Assembly (NCBI RefSeq): GCF_000092285.1
Contig: NC_014100.1
Location: 620,001-684,000, forward strand
DNA: 64,000 bases
Reading direction: 5' to 3'
Source: Caulobacter segnis ATCC 21756
GTDB taxonomy: Bacteria; Pseudomonadota; Alphaproteobacteria; Caulobacterales; Caulobacteraceae
Positions 8,294 through 16,891 of the stretch are shown here, in pieces. Under the pieces are notes generated by a model, which had not been told where the DNA came from, did not search any database, and saw only the letters and a program-made list of their open reading frames with translations. Every line of letters begins with the position of its first letter. The first letter of the stretch is position 1. Both the position numbers and the translations under genes were made by a program.

Positions 8294-10810
8294 TCAGAAC
8301 TTCGAGCGCAGGGTCAGGCCATAGGTCCGCGGCGCGCCCAGGAACGCGTCGTAGGTGATGGTGTCCAGCGCCGCATTGTAGGTCTTCTGCGTCGCGCTGA
8401 GGCCCGAGGAGCCCTGCAGCGGGCCGTTGAAGGCGACCTGCATGTACTTTTCGTTCAGCAGGTTCTGAGCCCACAGCTCCATGGTCCAGCGCTCGTCGGC
8501 CGAGCCCAGGCCCACGCGTCCGTTCACGACGGTGTACGATTTCTGAACCTTCGGCGGGAACAGGTCCGAGCCGGTGTTATACGACGACGAGTACTTCGCG
8601 CCGATGTTGAAGCGGGCCTTCATGTTGTCGCCGACGGGGGTCTCGTAGGTCAGCGAGCCCGAGGTCGAATACTTGGGCGCCAGCGACAGACGGCTGCCCG
8701 GGAGCAGCGCCAGGGCGTTGCCCGGATCGTTGGGGATCGGCTGGTCGCCGTACTTGGTCTCGGCGTAGGTGAAGCCGCTCTGCACGGTCAGGCCACGGAC
8801 CGGCGTGAACCACAGGAAGTCGGCGTCGACGCCCTTTGACGTCACCTCGGGGATCGAGCGCACCACGAACGAGGTGCCCAGGAACGTGTTCAGCTGGAAG
8901 TCGGTGAACTTCTGATAGAAGCCGCTGATGTTCAGCAGCACCGTCCGGTTGAACAGGGTGTTCTTCAGGCCCAGCTCGTAGCTGTCGACGAACTCGGCCG
9001 GGAACGAGGTGTCGTAGATCGGCGTCACGCCCGTGCCGCCCGACGGCAGGCCGTTGGACGACTGGGTGCGGTCGAGGTTGAAGCCGCCGCCCTTGTAGCC
9101 GCGCGCGAACGACGCGTAGCTGAACACTTCGGGCGAGAAGCGGTACGAGGCCTTGACCGTGCCGCTCCACTCCTTGTCCGTCCGCTCCTGCTTCGTGCCG
9201 CGACCGTTGAACAGCGCGTTGGCCCAGGGCAGGCACAGGTTGCCGATGATCGTGCCGGTATTCGCCGCGCCGACGATGCTGGCGATCCGGGCCTGGCCGG
9301 CGGGCGTCAAGGCCGTGCCGCAGCCGACGCCGCCGTCGGTGTTGGTTTGGTAGGTGTCGAGCTTCTTCTTCTCGGACGTATAGCGCAGGCCGGCGGTGAT
9401 CTCGAACGCGTCGGTCACGTGCCAGGTGTCGTTGGTGAACAGGGCCACGGTGGTGGCCCGCTGGTCATAGCGGTCGCGCAGGCCCTGGCCCGGCGCGAAG
9501 GACGTGTTGGGCGCGCGGTTCAGCAGCAGGGCGATGAAGTTGGCGACGCCCGCTGGGTTGGTGGCGGAACGCGACAGCAGGCGGCCCAGATACTGCTCGT
9601 AGTGATTGCCGAAGTAGAAGTTGGCTCGGTTCTCCAGGCGCTCGTCCGCCAGGAAGGCGCCGACTAGCCAGTCGAACTTGTCGCTGCGACCGGCCAGGCG
9701 CAGTTCCTGGGTATAGGTCGTGAATTCGGAATAGTTGGAGCCGTCCTTGTTGCGATAGGTGATGTCGGCCGTGCTGAAATCGGAGTCCTGGCCGTTGTCG
9801 GTGCGCCAGTTGCGGATGGCCGAGATGCTGGTCAGCGACCCGAAGGGCAGGTCGATGTCGCCTTGCAGCGAAATCCCCTTGTCCTCGATCTTCGCCGGCG
9901 CGCCGCGGTTGGAATAGGCGACGCGATCGAAGGGATCGGCGGTGGCGGCCACCGGGGTCGCCTGGCCGGACACCGCCGCCAGGATGGCCGAGGTCGGGCC
10001 GGTGCGGATCTGCACCGCGCCGCAGCAGTTCTCGTCCCGGCGGCTGTAGTCGGCGATCACGCGGAAGGTCGATTTGTCGTCCGGAATGAACAGCAGCTGG
10101 CCACGGACGGTATAGAAGTTCTGGTCGGCGTCCTGGTCGCGCTTGGATGGTCCCGCGCCGGTGACGACGTCGTTGTAGCCGTCACGCTGGCGAGCCGCGA
10201 CATAGAGGCGGCCGGCCAGCTTGTCTTCGAACAGCGGACCGGTGACCGAGGCCGAGGCGCCCTTGGCGTCATAGTTGCCGAAGGTCAGCTCGGCGTTGGC
10301 GCCGAAGCCGAACTCGGGCTCCTTGGTCATCACGTTGATGACGCCGGCGGAGGTGTTCTTGCCGAACAGGGTGCCTTGCGGGCCCTTCAGGACCTCGATC
10401 CGCTCCATTTCGCCAAGGTCGCCGAAGCCGACGCCGTTGCGCGGGCGGTAGACGCCGTCGATCACCACGCCGACCGAGCTTTCGAGGCCGGGATTGTCGC
10501 CGACCGTGCCGACGCCGCGCACGCGGGCGGTGGTCGAGGCCTCGGAAGAGGTCGAGGTCACGGTGAGGCCCGGTGTCAGGATCGTCAGGTCCTTGATGTC
10601 CTTGACGCCGGTGTCTTGCAGCAGCTTGGCGCCGACGGCGGTCACCACGACCGGCACATCCTGCAGGTTCTGCTCCCGCTTCTGGGCGGTGACGATAATA
10701 CTGTCTACGGTTTGAACGTCGCTCTCTTGAGCCTGTGCGGCGCTGGAGGCGCCAAGACCAACGAGGACGACAGCGGACGCAGTGCCGCAAAGCACCTGGG
10801 TGAAGCGCAT
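8294..10810 (-). CDS. TonB-dependent outer-membrane receptor
   Basis: An 838-residue receptor with a signal peptide ending about ASSAAQA, then SIIVTAQKREQNLQDVPV, the usual start of the plug domain. The plug continues through VGDNPGLESSVGVVIDGV and ERIEVLKGPQGTLFGKNTSAG at about residues 90-160. The rest is a long beta-barrel ending in RSKF, with the terminal Phe expected for an outer-membrane protein. It lacks the N-terminal signalling (STN) domain, unlike the receptor at 14471. The substrate cannot be told from sequence. A TetR-type palindrome lies 67 bp upstream of the start. Confidence 0.9.
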   Translation of the reverse strand: MRFTQVLCGTASAVVLVGLGASSAAQAQESDVQTVDSIIVTAQKREQNLQDVPVVVTAVGAKLLQDTGVKDIKDLTILTPGLTVTSTSSEASTTARVRGVGTVGDNPGLESSVGVVIDGVYRPRNGVGFGDLGEMERIEVLKGPQGTLFGKNTSAGVINVMTKEPEFGFGANAELTFGNYDAKGASASVTGPLFEDKLAGRLYVAARQRDGYNDVVTGAGPSKRDQDADQNFYTVRGQLLFIPDDKSTFRVIADYSRRDENCCGAVQIRTGPTSAILAAVSGQATPVAATADPFDRVAYSNRGAPAKIEDKGISLQGDIDLPFGSLTSISAIRNWRTDNGQDSDFSTADITYRNKDGSNYSEFTTYTQELRLAGRSDKFDWLVGAFLADERLENRANFYFGNHYEQYLGRLLSRSATNPAGVANFIALLLNRAPNTSFAPGQGLRDRYDQRATTVALFTNDTWHVTDAFEITAGLRYTSEKKKLDTYQTNTDGGVGCGTALTPAGQARIASIVGAANTGTIIGNLCLPWANALFNGRGTKQERTDKEWSGTVKASYRFSPEVFSYASFARGYKGGGFNLDRTQSSNGLPSGGTGVTPIYDTSFPAEFVDSYELGLKNTLFNRTVLLNISGFYQKFTDFQLNTFLGTSFVVRSIPEVTSKGVDADFLWFTPVRGLTVQSGFTYAETKYGDQPIPNDPGNALALLPGSRLSLAPKYSTSGSLTYETPVGDNMKARFNIGAKYSSSYNTGSDLFPPKVQKSYTVVNGRVGLGSADERWTMELWAQNLLNEKYMQVAFNGPLQGSSGLSATQKTYNAALDTITYDAFLGAPRTYGLTLRSKF

Positions 10811-10876
10811 TTCCTACCTCGGTTCGTTGGCCCGGAGACGCTTGCCCATCCCCAGGCTTGTTTTTCGTTGCTCCGC

Positions 10877-10892
10877 TCGAACGACCGTTCGA
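10877..10892. promoter_or_regulatory. TetR-like operator palindrome
   Basis: TCGAACGACCGTTCGA is a perfect 7-bp inverted repeat around a 2-bp centre, a form often bound by TetR-family repressors. It lies in the 247-bp divergent region between the receptor (start at 10810) and selO (start at 11058), nearer the receptor. No TetR gene is present in the window. Confidence 0.5.
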
Positions 10893-11057
10893 ATGGATAG
10901 CCAAGGGTTAGGCGCCGTCGTTGTGTTCGGCAAGCAAAATCCCTTGTGACAAAAAGGCCTAGCGCCTTCTGTTGCTGGGATGTGACAACGTTCGTCGAGC
11001 GTCATGTACTTTCGAAGAAGGGTTGCGCGCCGGCTGTGTCGGCCTCATTTGGCGAGC

Positions 11058-12506
11058 ATGTCCCTGTCGTCAGCCTACCGTCCCGACCCCCGTTTCCAGT
11101 CCCTGGGCGCCGATTTCGCCGATCCTGTCGAGGCGGCGGACTTCCCGCAGACGGTCCTCCGCTATCGGAACGACCGCGCGGCGGCCAGCGTGGGGCTCGA
11201 CGGACTGACCGACGCAGCCTGGGTCCGTAATTTCGGCCGCTTCGCGCCGCTGCCGGACAATCAGCCAACGCCTTTGGCCATGCGTTATCACGGCCATCAG
11301 TTCCGCGTTTACAACCCCGATCTCGGCGATGGTCGAGGGTTCCTGTTCGCGCAGCTGCGCGAGGCCGGGACGGATCGTCTGCTCGACCTGGCCACCAAAG
11401 GTTCGGGGCGGACGCCGTGGTCGCGATCGGGCGACGGCCGACTGACCCTGAAGGGCGGGGTGCGCGAGGTCCTGGCGGCCGGCCTGCTGGAGGCGCTGGG
11501 CGCGCCCACCTCCCGAGCGTTCTCGCTGGTCGAGACCGGCGAGGCCCTGACCCGTGGCGACGAGCCCAGCCCCACGCGCTCGGCCGTGCTGACCCGGCTG
11601 TCCCATAGTCACATCCGATTCGGCACGTTCCAGCGGCTGGCCTATTTCGATCGCCGCGACCTGATCTCGGTCCTGATCGACCATGTCGTCGAGACCTACC
11701 ACCCGCATCTGGGCGACGCGCCCGATCGTCCGGCGGCGCTGCTGGAGGCCGTGGTCGCCGCCAGCGCGCGTCTGCTGGCGCGCTGGATGGCGGCGGGCTT
11801 CGTGCATGGCGTGCTGAACACCGACAACATGGTCGTCACCGGCGAGAGCTTCGATTACGGCCCTTGGCGCTTCCTGCCGCGTAACGACCCGAACTTCGTC
11901 GCCGCCTATTTCGACCAGTCGGGCCTCTACAGTTTCGGACGCCAGCCGGAGGCGGTGTTCTGGAACCTGCAACAGCTTGCCGCCTGCCTGACGCTGGTGG
12001 GTGAGCAGGCCGGACTGCTGGCGGCGCTGAACGGTTTCTCGGACGCCTATCGGACGGCGCTGCGCGAGGCGATCCTGGATCGGCTTGGACTGGAGGGCCG
12101 CGGTCCCGACCATGACGTCGAGCTCGTCAACGCGGCTTTCCGCGCCCTGGCCGAGGGCGGCGAGGCGCTGCGTTGGGAGCCGTTCTTCTTCGACTGGTTC
12201 GGCGGCGAGGCGTCCGAGGCGCGTGCGCTCTCCGGCCCGAGAGCCGGACTCTATGACGGCGAGGCGTTCCGAGCCTTCCGCGCGCGCCTGGCCGACTACG
12301 CGCCGGACAGGCCCGAGCGCCTGGCCGACGCCGTGTTCCAGAAGCCGGAGCCGGAAGAGCTGATCATCGACGAGGTCGAAGCCCTCTGGGCGCCAATCGA
12401 TCAGGCCGACGACTGGGGGCCGCTGAACGCCAAGCTTGACCGCATCGAAGCGACGCGGCGGGCCTATGGGCTGGGCGTCGCGCGTGGCGAAAAGGACGCC
12501 CTCTGA
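11058..12506 (+). CDS. selO: SelO/YdiU protein adenylyltransferase
   Basis: A 482-residue pseudokinase-fold enzyme of the SelO family, known to transfer AMP from ATP onto protein Ser/Thr/Tyr. Family marks are RYHGHQFRVYNPDLGDGR near the N-terminus, KGSGRTPWSRSGDGR around residues 115-130, and HGVLNTDNM with DYGPW around 248-268, which hold metal-binding Asn/Asp residues. The ATG at 11058 is preferred because family members begin near here (SSAYRPDPRFQSLG). It ends without a C-terminal selenocysteine or obvious Cys pair (tail ARGEKDAL). Confidence 0.88.
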   Translation: MSLSSAYRPDPRFQSLGADFADPVEAADFPQTVLRYRNDRAAASVGLDGLTDAAWVRNFGRFAPLPDNQPTPLAMRYHGHQFRVYNPDLGDGRGFLFAQLREAGTDRLLDLATKGSGRTPWSRSGDGRLTLKGGVREVLAAGLLEALGAPTSRAFSLVETGEALTRGDEPSPTRSAVLTRLSHSHIRFGTFQRLAYFDRRDLISVLIDHVVETYHPHLGDAPDRPAALLEAVVAASARLLARWMAAGFVHGVLNTDNMVVTGESFDYGPWRFLPRNDPNFVAAYFDQSGLYSFGRQPEAVFWNLQQLAACLTLVGEQAGLLAALNGFSDAYRTALREAILDRLGLEGRGPDHDVELVNAAFRALAEGGEALRWEPFFFDWFGGEASEARALSGPRAGLYDGEAFRAFRARLADYAPDRPERLADAVFQKPEPEELIIDEVEALWAPIDQADDWGPLNAKLDRIEATRRAYGLGVARGEKDAL

Positions 12507-12596
12507 ATTTTTCCGTTCGGGCGCGGAACAATCGTCAAGGTTCCGTCTTACTGTTCCGGCACAGTGCCACCGACGAACGCCGTGTGGAGATTCCCG

Positions 12597-12722
12597 ATGC
12601 GCATCTTCCAACCCATCATGCTGGTTTGCGCCGTAGCCATGTCGTTCGTGGGAGCGCTCGGCCTGCCCGGGTGCGCCCGCGCGATCGGCGAGTGTCTCCG
12701 CGACCGGCCGGAACTGGCCTAG
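12597..12722 (+). CDS. Putative small membrane or secreted peptide (41 aa)
   Basis: An ATG at 12597 preceded by GGAGA about 9 bases upstream opens a 41-codon frame. Residues 7-23 (IMLVCAVAMSFVGALGL) are hydrophobic, then PGCARAIGECLRDRPELA with three cysteines in the whole peptide. It could be a short membrane peptide or a signal peptide followed by a tiny mature part. No homology can be claimed; the ribosome-binding site and GC-rich third codon positions are the support. Confidence 0.45.
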   Translation: MRIFQPIMLVCAVAMSFVGALGLPGCARAIGECLRDRPELA

Positions 12723-12731
12723 GCCCCCGCC

Positions 12732-13508
12732 TCAGGCGCTGAGCGCTTCTCGTTCCGGCGGAGCGGCCAGCATCAGATCCGCTCGCGCGTGGATCGGGAA
12801 GGCCGCCAGGAACTCATCCAAGAACGCCCAGGTCGCCGCATCGTGATCCAGATGATGGGTCAGGACGCCCATGGGCTCGTCCCACCGACCCGAAAGCCGG
12901 CGCTTGGCCATCAGGCGGCGCATCCGTGACAGGAAGCGCCAGCGCCCCCTGAACCGGCCGCCTCCCTTCCAGCGCAGCACGTCGAGGTGAGCGTCCAGGC
13001 GCATCGCGCCCTGGCCCGACTGGCGGTTCTCGTCGAAGGCCGAAATAGCGGTGATGGCCGAGCCGCCGACCGCCTCCAGAAGTTGCGGCGCGAGATTGTT
13101 CCAGGGCGGCACGAACAACGTCGGTCGGGCGCCCGCCCGATGGAACGCCATCACCGTAGCGCGCAACTGAGCGCCGACCCACTCGAGGCTGTCTTCGGCG
13201 ACGATCTCGCCGAAGCCTCGCCCCGGCGGCTGGCGGTTGATGTGGTTGAACCCGTGGATGGCGATCTCCACCGCCGGCGCGGCCTCGACCCGTCGGACCA
13301 GCGCGGGGAGGTGCGGCCCGGCGATCGCGGCCAAGGTCAGCGGGGCGTTGTGGCGTCGCGACAGCTCCAGCAGTCGATCGAGCGCTTCGGTCGGCGCGCG
13401 CGCGTCATCGTCGCGCCACCACAGCAGGGGCGCGCGGCCGGCCCTCGCCCAGAGGCGCAGCTCTCGGCCCAGGATCAGACGAAAGACGAGGGGCGCTGAA
13501 CTCCGCAT
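12732..13508 (-). CDS. Polysaccharide deacetylase-like protein
   Basis: A 258-residue protein with features of the carbohydrate esterase 4 / NodB fold. WWRDDDA at about residues 30-36 supplies the acidic pair, IHGFNHIN supplies two histidines for the metal, and VPPWNN matches the later active-site loop. There is no clear signal peptide, so a cytoplasmic or sugar-precursor substrate is possible. The ATG at 13508 lies 7 bases after the glycosyltransferase stop, so the two genes form an operon probably acting on a surface polysaccharide. Confidence 0.7.
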   Translation of the reverse strand: MRSSAPLVFRLILGRELRLWARAGRAPLLWWRDDDARAPTEALDRLLELSRRHNAPLTLAAIAGPHLPALVRRVEAAPAVEIAIHGFNHINRQPPGRGFGEIVAEDSLEWVGAQLRATVMAFHRAGARPTLFVPPWNNLAPQLLEAVGGSAITAISAFDENRQSGQGAMRLDAHLDVLRWKGGGRFRGRWRFLSRMRRLMAKRRLSGRWDEPMGVLTHHLDHDAATWAFLDEFLAAFPIHARADLMLAAPPEREALSA

Positions 13509-13515
13509 GGGCGGC

Positions 13516-14346
13516 TTACTGGCTCGCCGCCTCAACGCGACGCAGGGGCAGCGGAGCCGACGACGGCAGGTCGGCGACATCCCGGGCCCGGCTACGCAGG
13601 ATCTCGCGGGCGCGCAGGTTCGACAGGATCGGATAGAGGCCCGCCATCAGCGAGATCAGGAAGCCGAGGTCGCCTTCCCGATAGCCCTTGCGTGAGATGT
13701 AGCACTTGAGGAACCGGCGGACGCCGCGGAACGCGTCGTCCGCGACGCTCTTGATCTTGCCGCTGTCGGCCAGGTCCTGAGCGCGCAAGGCCGTGTAGCG
13801 GGACAGGCGGGCGAACATGTCGCCAATGTCCTCGTCGACCATGTGACGCAGGGGCTGGGTCAGGCGGCCGCCATAGACGCCATCGAGCTTGGCGCCGGGG
13901 TGCACGCGCTCGGACTTCCACGACTTGACGCCCAAGCGGAACAGGCGCGCCGCCGAGGACGTGCCGAACGAACCGCCCCAACCGTGACGAACCAACTGGT
14001 CGCCGATGTAGTTGTCGATCGGCACTTGATACCAGTCGGCCGCGCCGGCGCGGCCGATGGTTTCGCGCACTTCCTCAGCGAAGGCGGAGGTCACCCCTTC
14101 GTCGGCGTCCAGCTCCAGCACCCAGTCGCCTGTGCAGCGCGCCAGGCCGGCGTGCTTGCGCGCGCCCTCGATCGGGAAGATGCCTGAAATGACGCGGGCG
14201 CCGTATTGGCGCGCGATGGCCTCGGTGCCGTCGTTGCAGCGATCGGCGACGACGACGATCTCGTCGCAGAACGCCAGGGCCGCCAGGCAGGCGGGCAGAC
14301 GCTGCTCCTCGTTGTGCACGCAGAGCAACGCGGAAAGCTTGGCCAT
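13516..14346 (-). CDS. Family 2 glycosyltransferase (WaaE-like)
   Basis: A 276-residue GT-A enzyme: SALLCVHNEEQRLPACLAAL opens the fold, VVVADRCNDGT binds the nucleotide sugar, and ELDADEG is the DxD-type metal motif near residue 85. The RVHPG segment and C-terminal YREGDLGFLISLMAG helix resemble lipopolysaccharide core glucosyltransferases of the WaaE/KdtX group. The donor and acceptor are unknown. It is the first gene of a two-gene unit with the deacetylase-like gene. Confidence 0.8.
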   Translation of the reverse strand: MAKLSALLCVHNEEQRLPACLAALAFCDEIVVVADRCNDGTEAIARQYGARVISGIFPIEGARKHAGLARCTGDWVLELDADEGVTSAFAEEVRETIGRAGAADWYQVPIDNYIGDQLVRHGWGGSFGTSSAARLFRLGVKSWKSERVHPGAKLDGVYGGRLTQPLRHMVDEDIGDMFARLSRYTALRAQDLADSGKIKSVADDAFRGVRRFLKCYISRKGYREGDLGFLISLMAGLYPILSNLRAREILRSRARDVADLPSSAPLPLRRVEAASQ

Positions 14347-14470
14347 CACTCGAAATCCCTGATCGAGCGTTCCGAGCCCCCGCGGCCGCTCTCACAGAAG
14401 ATGACGCCGCCGTCAGGCTCGCCCCTCCGATAAACTGGCAAGAAATATGTAGGCCTTGCGACGACCGCGT

Positions 14471-16870
14471 CTAGAAATTGGCCGAGAGGGCCAGACTCCA
14501 GGTCCGCGGGCGTTGAGGCGTCACCTGGCGCACCTGGCCGAAGCTGAACGGATTGCCGTAGGCGAAGGTGTCGCTGGAGCTGTTCCAGGGATTGCTGACG
14601 AACATCGCCGCCCGCCAGCGGTCGGTCATCACCTGGGCTGACAGCTTGCCAGTGTAGTAGCCGCCCATGGACGGCGAGTAGCGCGGGTCGAAGGTCAGGC
14701 GCGATCGGCCGATATAGCCGGTCTCGGCCGTCAGCATCATCGAGGCGTTGGCCGTCAGCGGACGATGATAGGTGATCAGGCTGCCGAACGAGACGTCGGG
14801 CACGCCGGGCAGGCTGGCCGTCGCCCCGATGCCGAAACCCGGCGCGATGCGCGTCAGCTTGGGCTCGTTGAACAGGGCGTTGCCGGACACGGTCAGGCGG
14901 CCGGTCGCTCGCCAGGCGGCCTCGATCTCGACGCCGCGGTTGCGACCGTCACCGATATTGGCGGTGTAGGACAGGCCCGAAGAGAAATACTGGTCGGTCT
15001 GGATGTCGCGCCAATCGACATAGAACAGGGCCGTGCGCAGGTTCAGGCGAGCGTTGAACGGCGTCAGGGTGGCGCCGAGCTCGTAGTTGCGCAGGTGATC
15101 GGGCCGGAACGTTCGGCGGGTTTCCGACGGGGTCACCAGGCCGCCCGAGTTGAAACCGCCGGCGCGATACCCTTCCGAGGTCAGCACGTAGATCATGCCG
15201 CCGCCGGACAGGTCTCTTTGCAATGAGATCTTCGGCGAGAAGCCGCTGAACGAGGCCTTGCGGTCGAGATCCCGCGAGACGCCCGGCGACGGCGCCAGCA
15301 CGTAGGAGCGGGTATGGACGGAGGTCTTGAAGCTGCGGCCGCCCACGGCGGCCTTCCAGCCGCCGCCGAGATCGTAGCTGGCCTCGCCATAGACCGCGTA
15401 TTCGTTCAGCAGGTCCTTGCGGTCCTCGTTGTAGATCGTGCGCGTGGCGTTTGAGGTCCGGACGCGGAGTTCGGCGTCGCCTTCCTCGATGCTGCTGGCG
15501 GCGAACGCGCCCACCATCCAGCGCAGCCGGCCCCGCTCGGGACCGGTGTAGAGCGCGTCCTCGATGGCCATCCGCACCCGCGAACTTTCGTCGTACAGGC
15601 CAAGCTCGAGGCCCTCTTCGGCGAATTGGGTGAGGGCCAGGGTGGCGTCGTAGCGGCTGGCGAACTTGTGGGTGACATAGCCGGTCACCGACTCGAAGCG
15701 ACCCCAGTCGCCCGCGCCGCTGACCTTCAGAGAGGTCTGCCCCAGCCGGTTGCGATGATTCTCGCGCACCTGGTTGGCCCGGCGCGGACCGCCGGGAGCC
15801 AGGGTGACGTACTGGGTGTCCTTGGACGAGACGCTCTGACCGGCGGCGCCCAGCCGGACCTCCCACTCGCCGCGCTCGGCGCGCCAGGCCACGCGGCCGC
15901 CGCGGCGCGTGGTTCTGTCCACGTTCGACAGGCGCAGGTTCACATCGTCCAGATAGCCGCCGTCGACGTCATGATAGATCATGGCTCGCAAGGCCGATTG
16001 GGCGCTGGTCGGTACGTTGACCAGGCCCTCGAAGCGATAGCTGTTGGACCCGGACTCCGTGTCGGCGAAGGTGGTCCCGGCCGACGCCGCATAGACGCCG
16101 AGTTCAGGAGGGCGCGTGACGATGCGGTAGATGCCGCTCAGCGAGCCGCCGCCGTAGAGGGCGCCCTGCGGGCCGCGCAGCACCTCCACGCGATCGACGT
16201 CGATCAGCCGCAAGTCCGGATCGGGGGCGTTATAGTTGACCGGCAGATCGTCGAGATAGGTGCCCACTGTCGATTGGGTGCGCCCGGTGAAGGTGCCGTC
16301 GGAGAGGCCGCGCAGCAGGATCTTGTTGCGCGCCGCGCCCAGGTTGGTGGTGATGAAGCCGGCCGTCTGGCGCGACACCGAGGCGGTCTCGCCGACGCCG
16401 GTGTCCTGCAACTGAGGCGAGCCGATGACGCTGACGCCGCCGGGAAGGCTGCCCAGCCGCGCGGGGCGTTTGCCGGCGGTGACGATCAGCGGGGCGAGCG
16501 GCGCGACGGGTTCGACCACGGCCGGCGTGACCGGTCGGGCGACGATCTGCGGCCTGGGCGCGGGCCTGACCGGCGAGAAGCGGATCGTACGGGAATCGAC
16601 GAAGGCGTAGGCGCAGCCTCGTCCCGCAATGGCGCGGTCGAGGGCCTCCCGCAGCGTGAAAGCGCCGACGAGGGGCGCTCCCGATCCGCTACAGGCGTCG
16701 ACGCCGCCGACGCTCACGCCCATCCGCACGCCGAGCTCGATCAGGGTTTCCGAGGCGGTGGCCTTGCGGATATCCAGCCGCACGCGCGCATCGACGGCGG
16801 CGGCCTCACCGCGTCCGCCAAGGCCAAGTCCCAGAATACTGGCGGCGAAAAGGAGAGGGGCCCGCCTCAG
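14471..16870 (-). CDS. FecA-like TonB-dependent receptor with STN signalling domain
   Basis: Outer-membrane transducer in a FecI-FecR-FecA operon. After a signal peptide (about 30 residues, ending GRGEAAA) comes the STN domain (VRLDIRKATASETLIELGVR), then the plug (DRVEVLRGPQGALYGGGSLSG) and a barrel ending SANF. The signal peptide is encoded upstream of the first ordinary start (GTG at 16783), and no ATG, GTG or TTG lies between it and the in-frame TAG at 16885. The best start is CTG at 16870, with AGGCGGA about 8 bases before it and the FecR stop 21 bp further up. The ligand is unknown. Confidence 0.8.
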   Translation of the reverse strand: MRRAPLLFAASILGLGLGGRGEAAAVDARVRLDIRKATASETLIELGVRMGVSVGGVDACSGSGAPLVGAFTLREALDRAIAGRGCAYAFVDSRTIRFSPVRPAPRPQIVARPVTPAVVEPVAPLAPLIVTAGKRPARLGSLPGGVSVIGSPQLQDTGVGETASVSRQTAGFITTNLGAARNKILLRGLSDGTFTGRTQSTVGTYLDDLPVNYNAPDPDLRLIDVDRVEVLRGPQGALYGGGSLSGIYRIVTRPPELGVYAASAGTTFADTESGSNSYRFEGLVNVPTSAQSALRAMIYHDVDGGYLDDVNLRLSNVDRTTRRGGRVAWRAERGEWEVRLGAAGQSVSSKDTQYVTLAPGGPRRANQVRENHRNRLGQTSLKVSGAGDWGRFESVTGYVTHKFASRYDATLALTQFAEEGLELGLYDESSRVRMAIEDALYTGPERGRLRWMVGAFAASSIEEGDAELRVRTSNATRTIYNEDRKDLLNEYAVYGEASYDLGGGWKAAVGGRSFKTSVHTRSYVLAPSPGVSRDLDRKASFSGFSPKISLQRDLSGGGMIYVLTSEGYRAGGFNSGGLVTPSETRRTFRPDHLRNYELGATLTPFNARLNLRTALFYVDWRDIQTDQYFSSGLSYTANIGDGRNRGVEIEAAWRATGRLTVSGNALFNEPKLTRIAPGFGIGATASLPGVPDVSFGSLITYHRPLTANASMMLTAETGYIGRSRLTFDPRYSPSMGGYYTGKLSAQVMTDRWRAAMFVSNPWNSSSDTFAYGNPFSFGQVRQVTPQRPRTWSLALSANF

Positions 16871-16891
16871 GGTCGGGTCCGCCTATGCGCG

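Noticed and set aside
16783..16783. GTG at 16783 as the start of the FecA-like receptor
   Set aside because: It would remove the signal peptide encoded directly upstream in the same frame, leaving an outer-membrane protein without an export signal.
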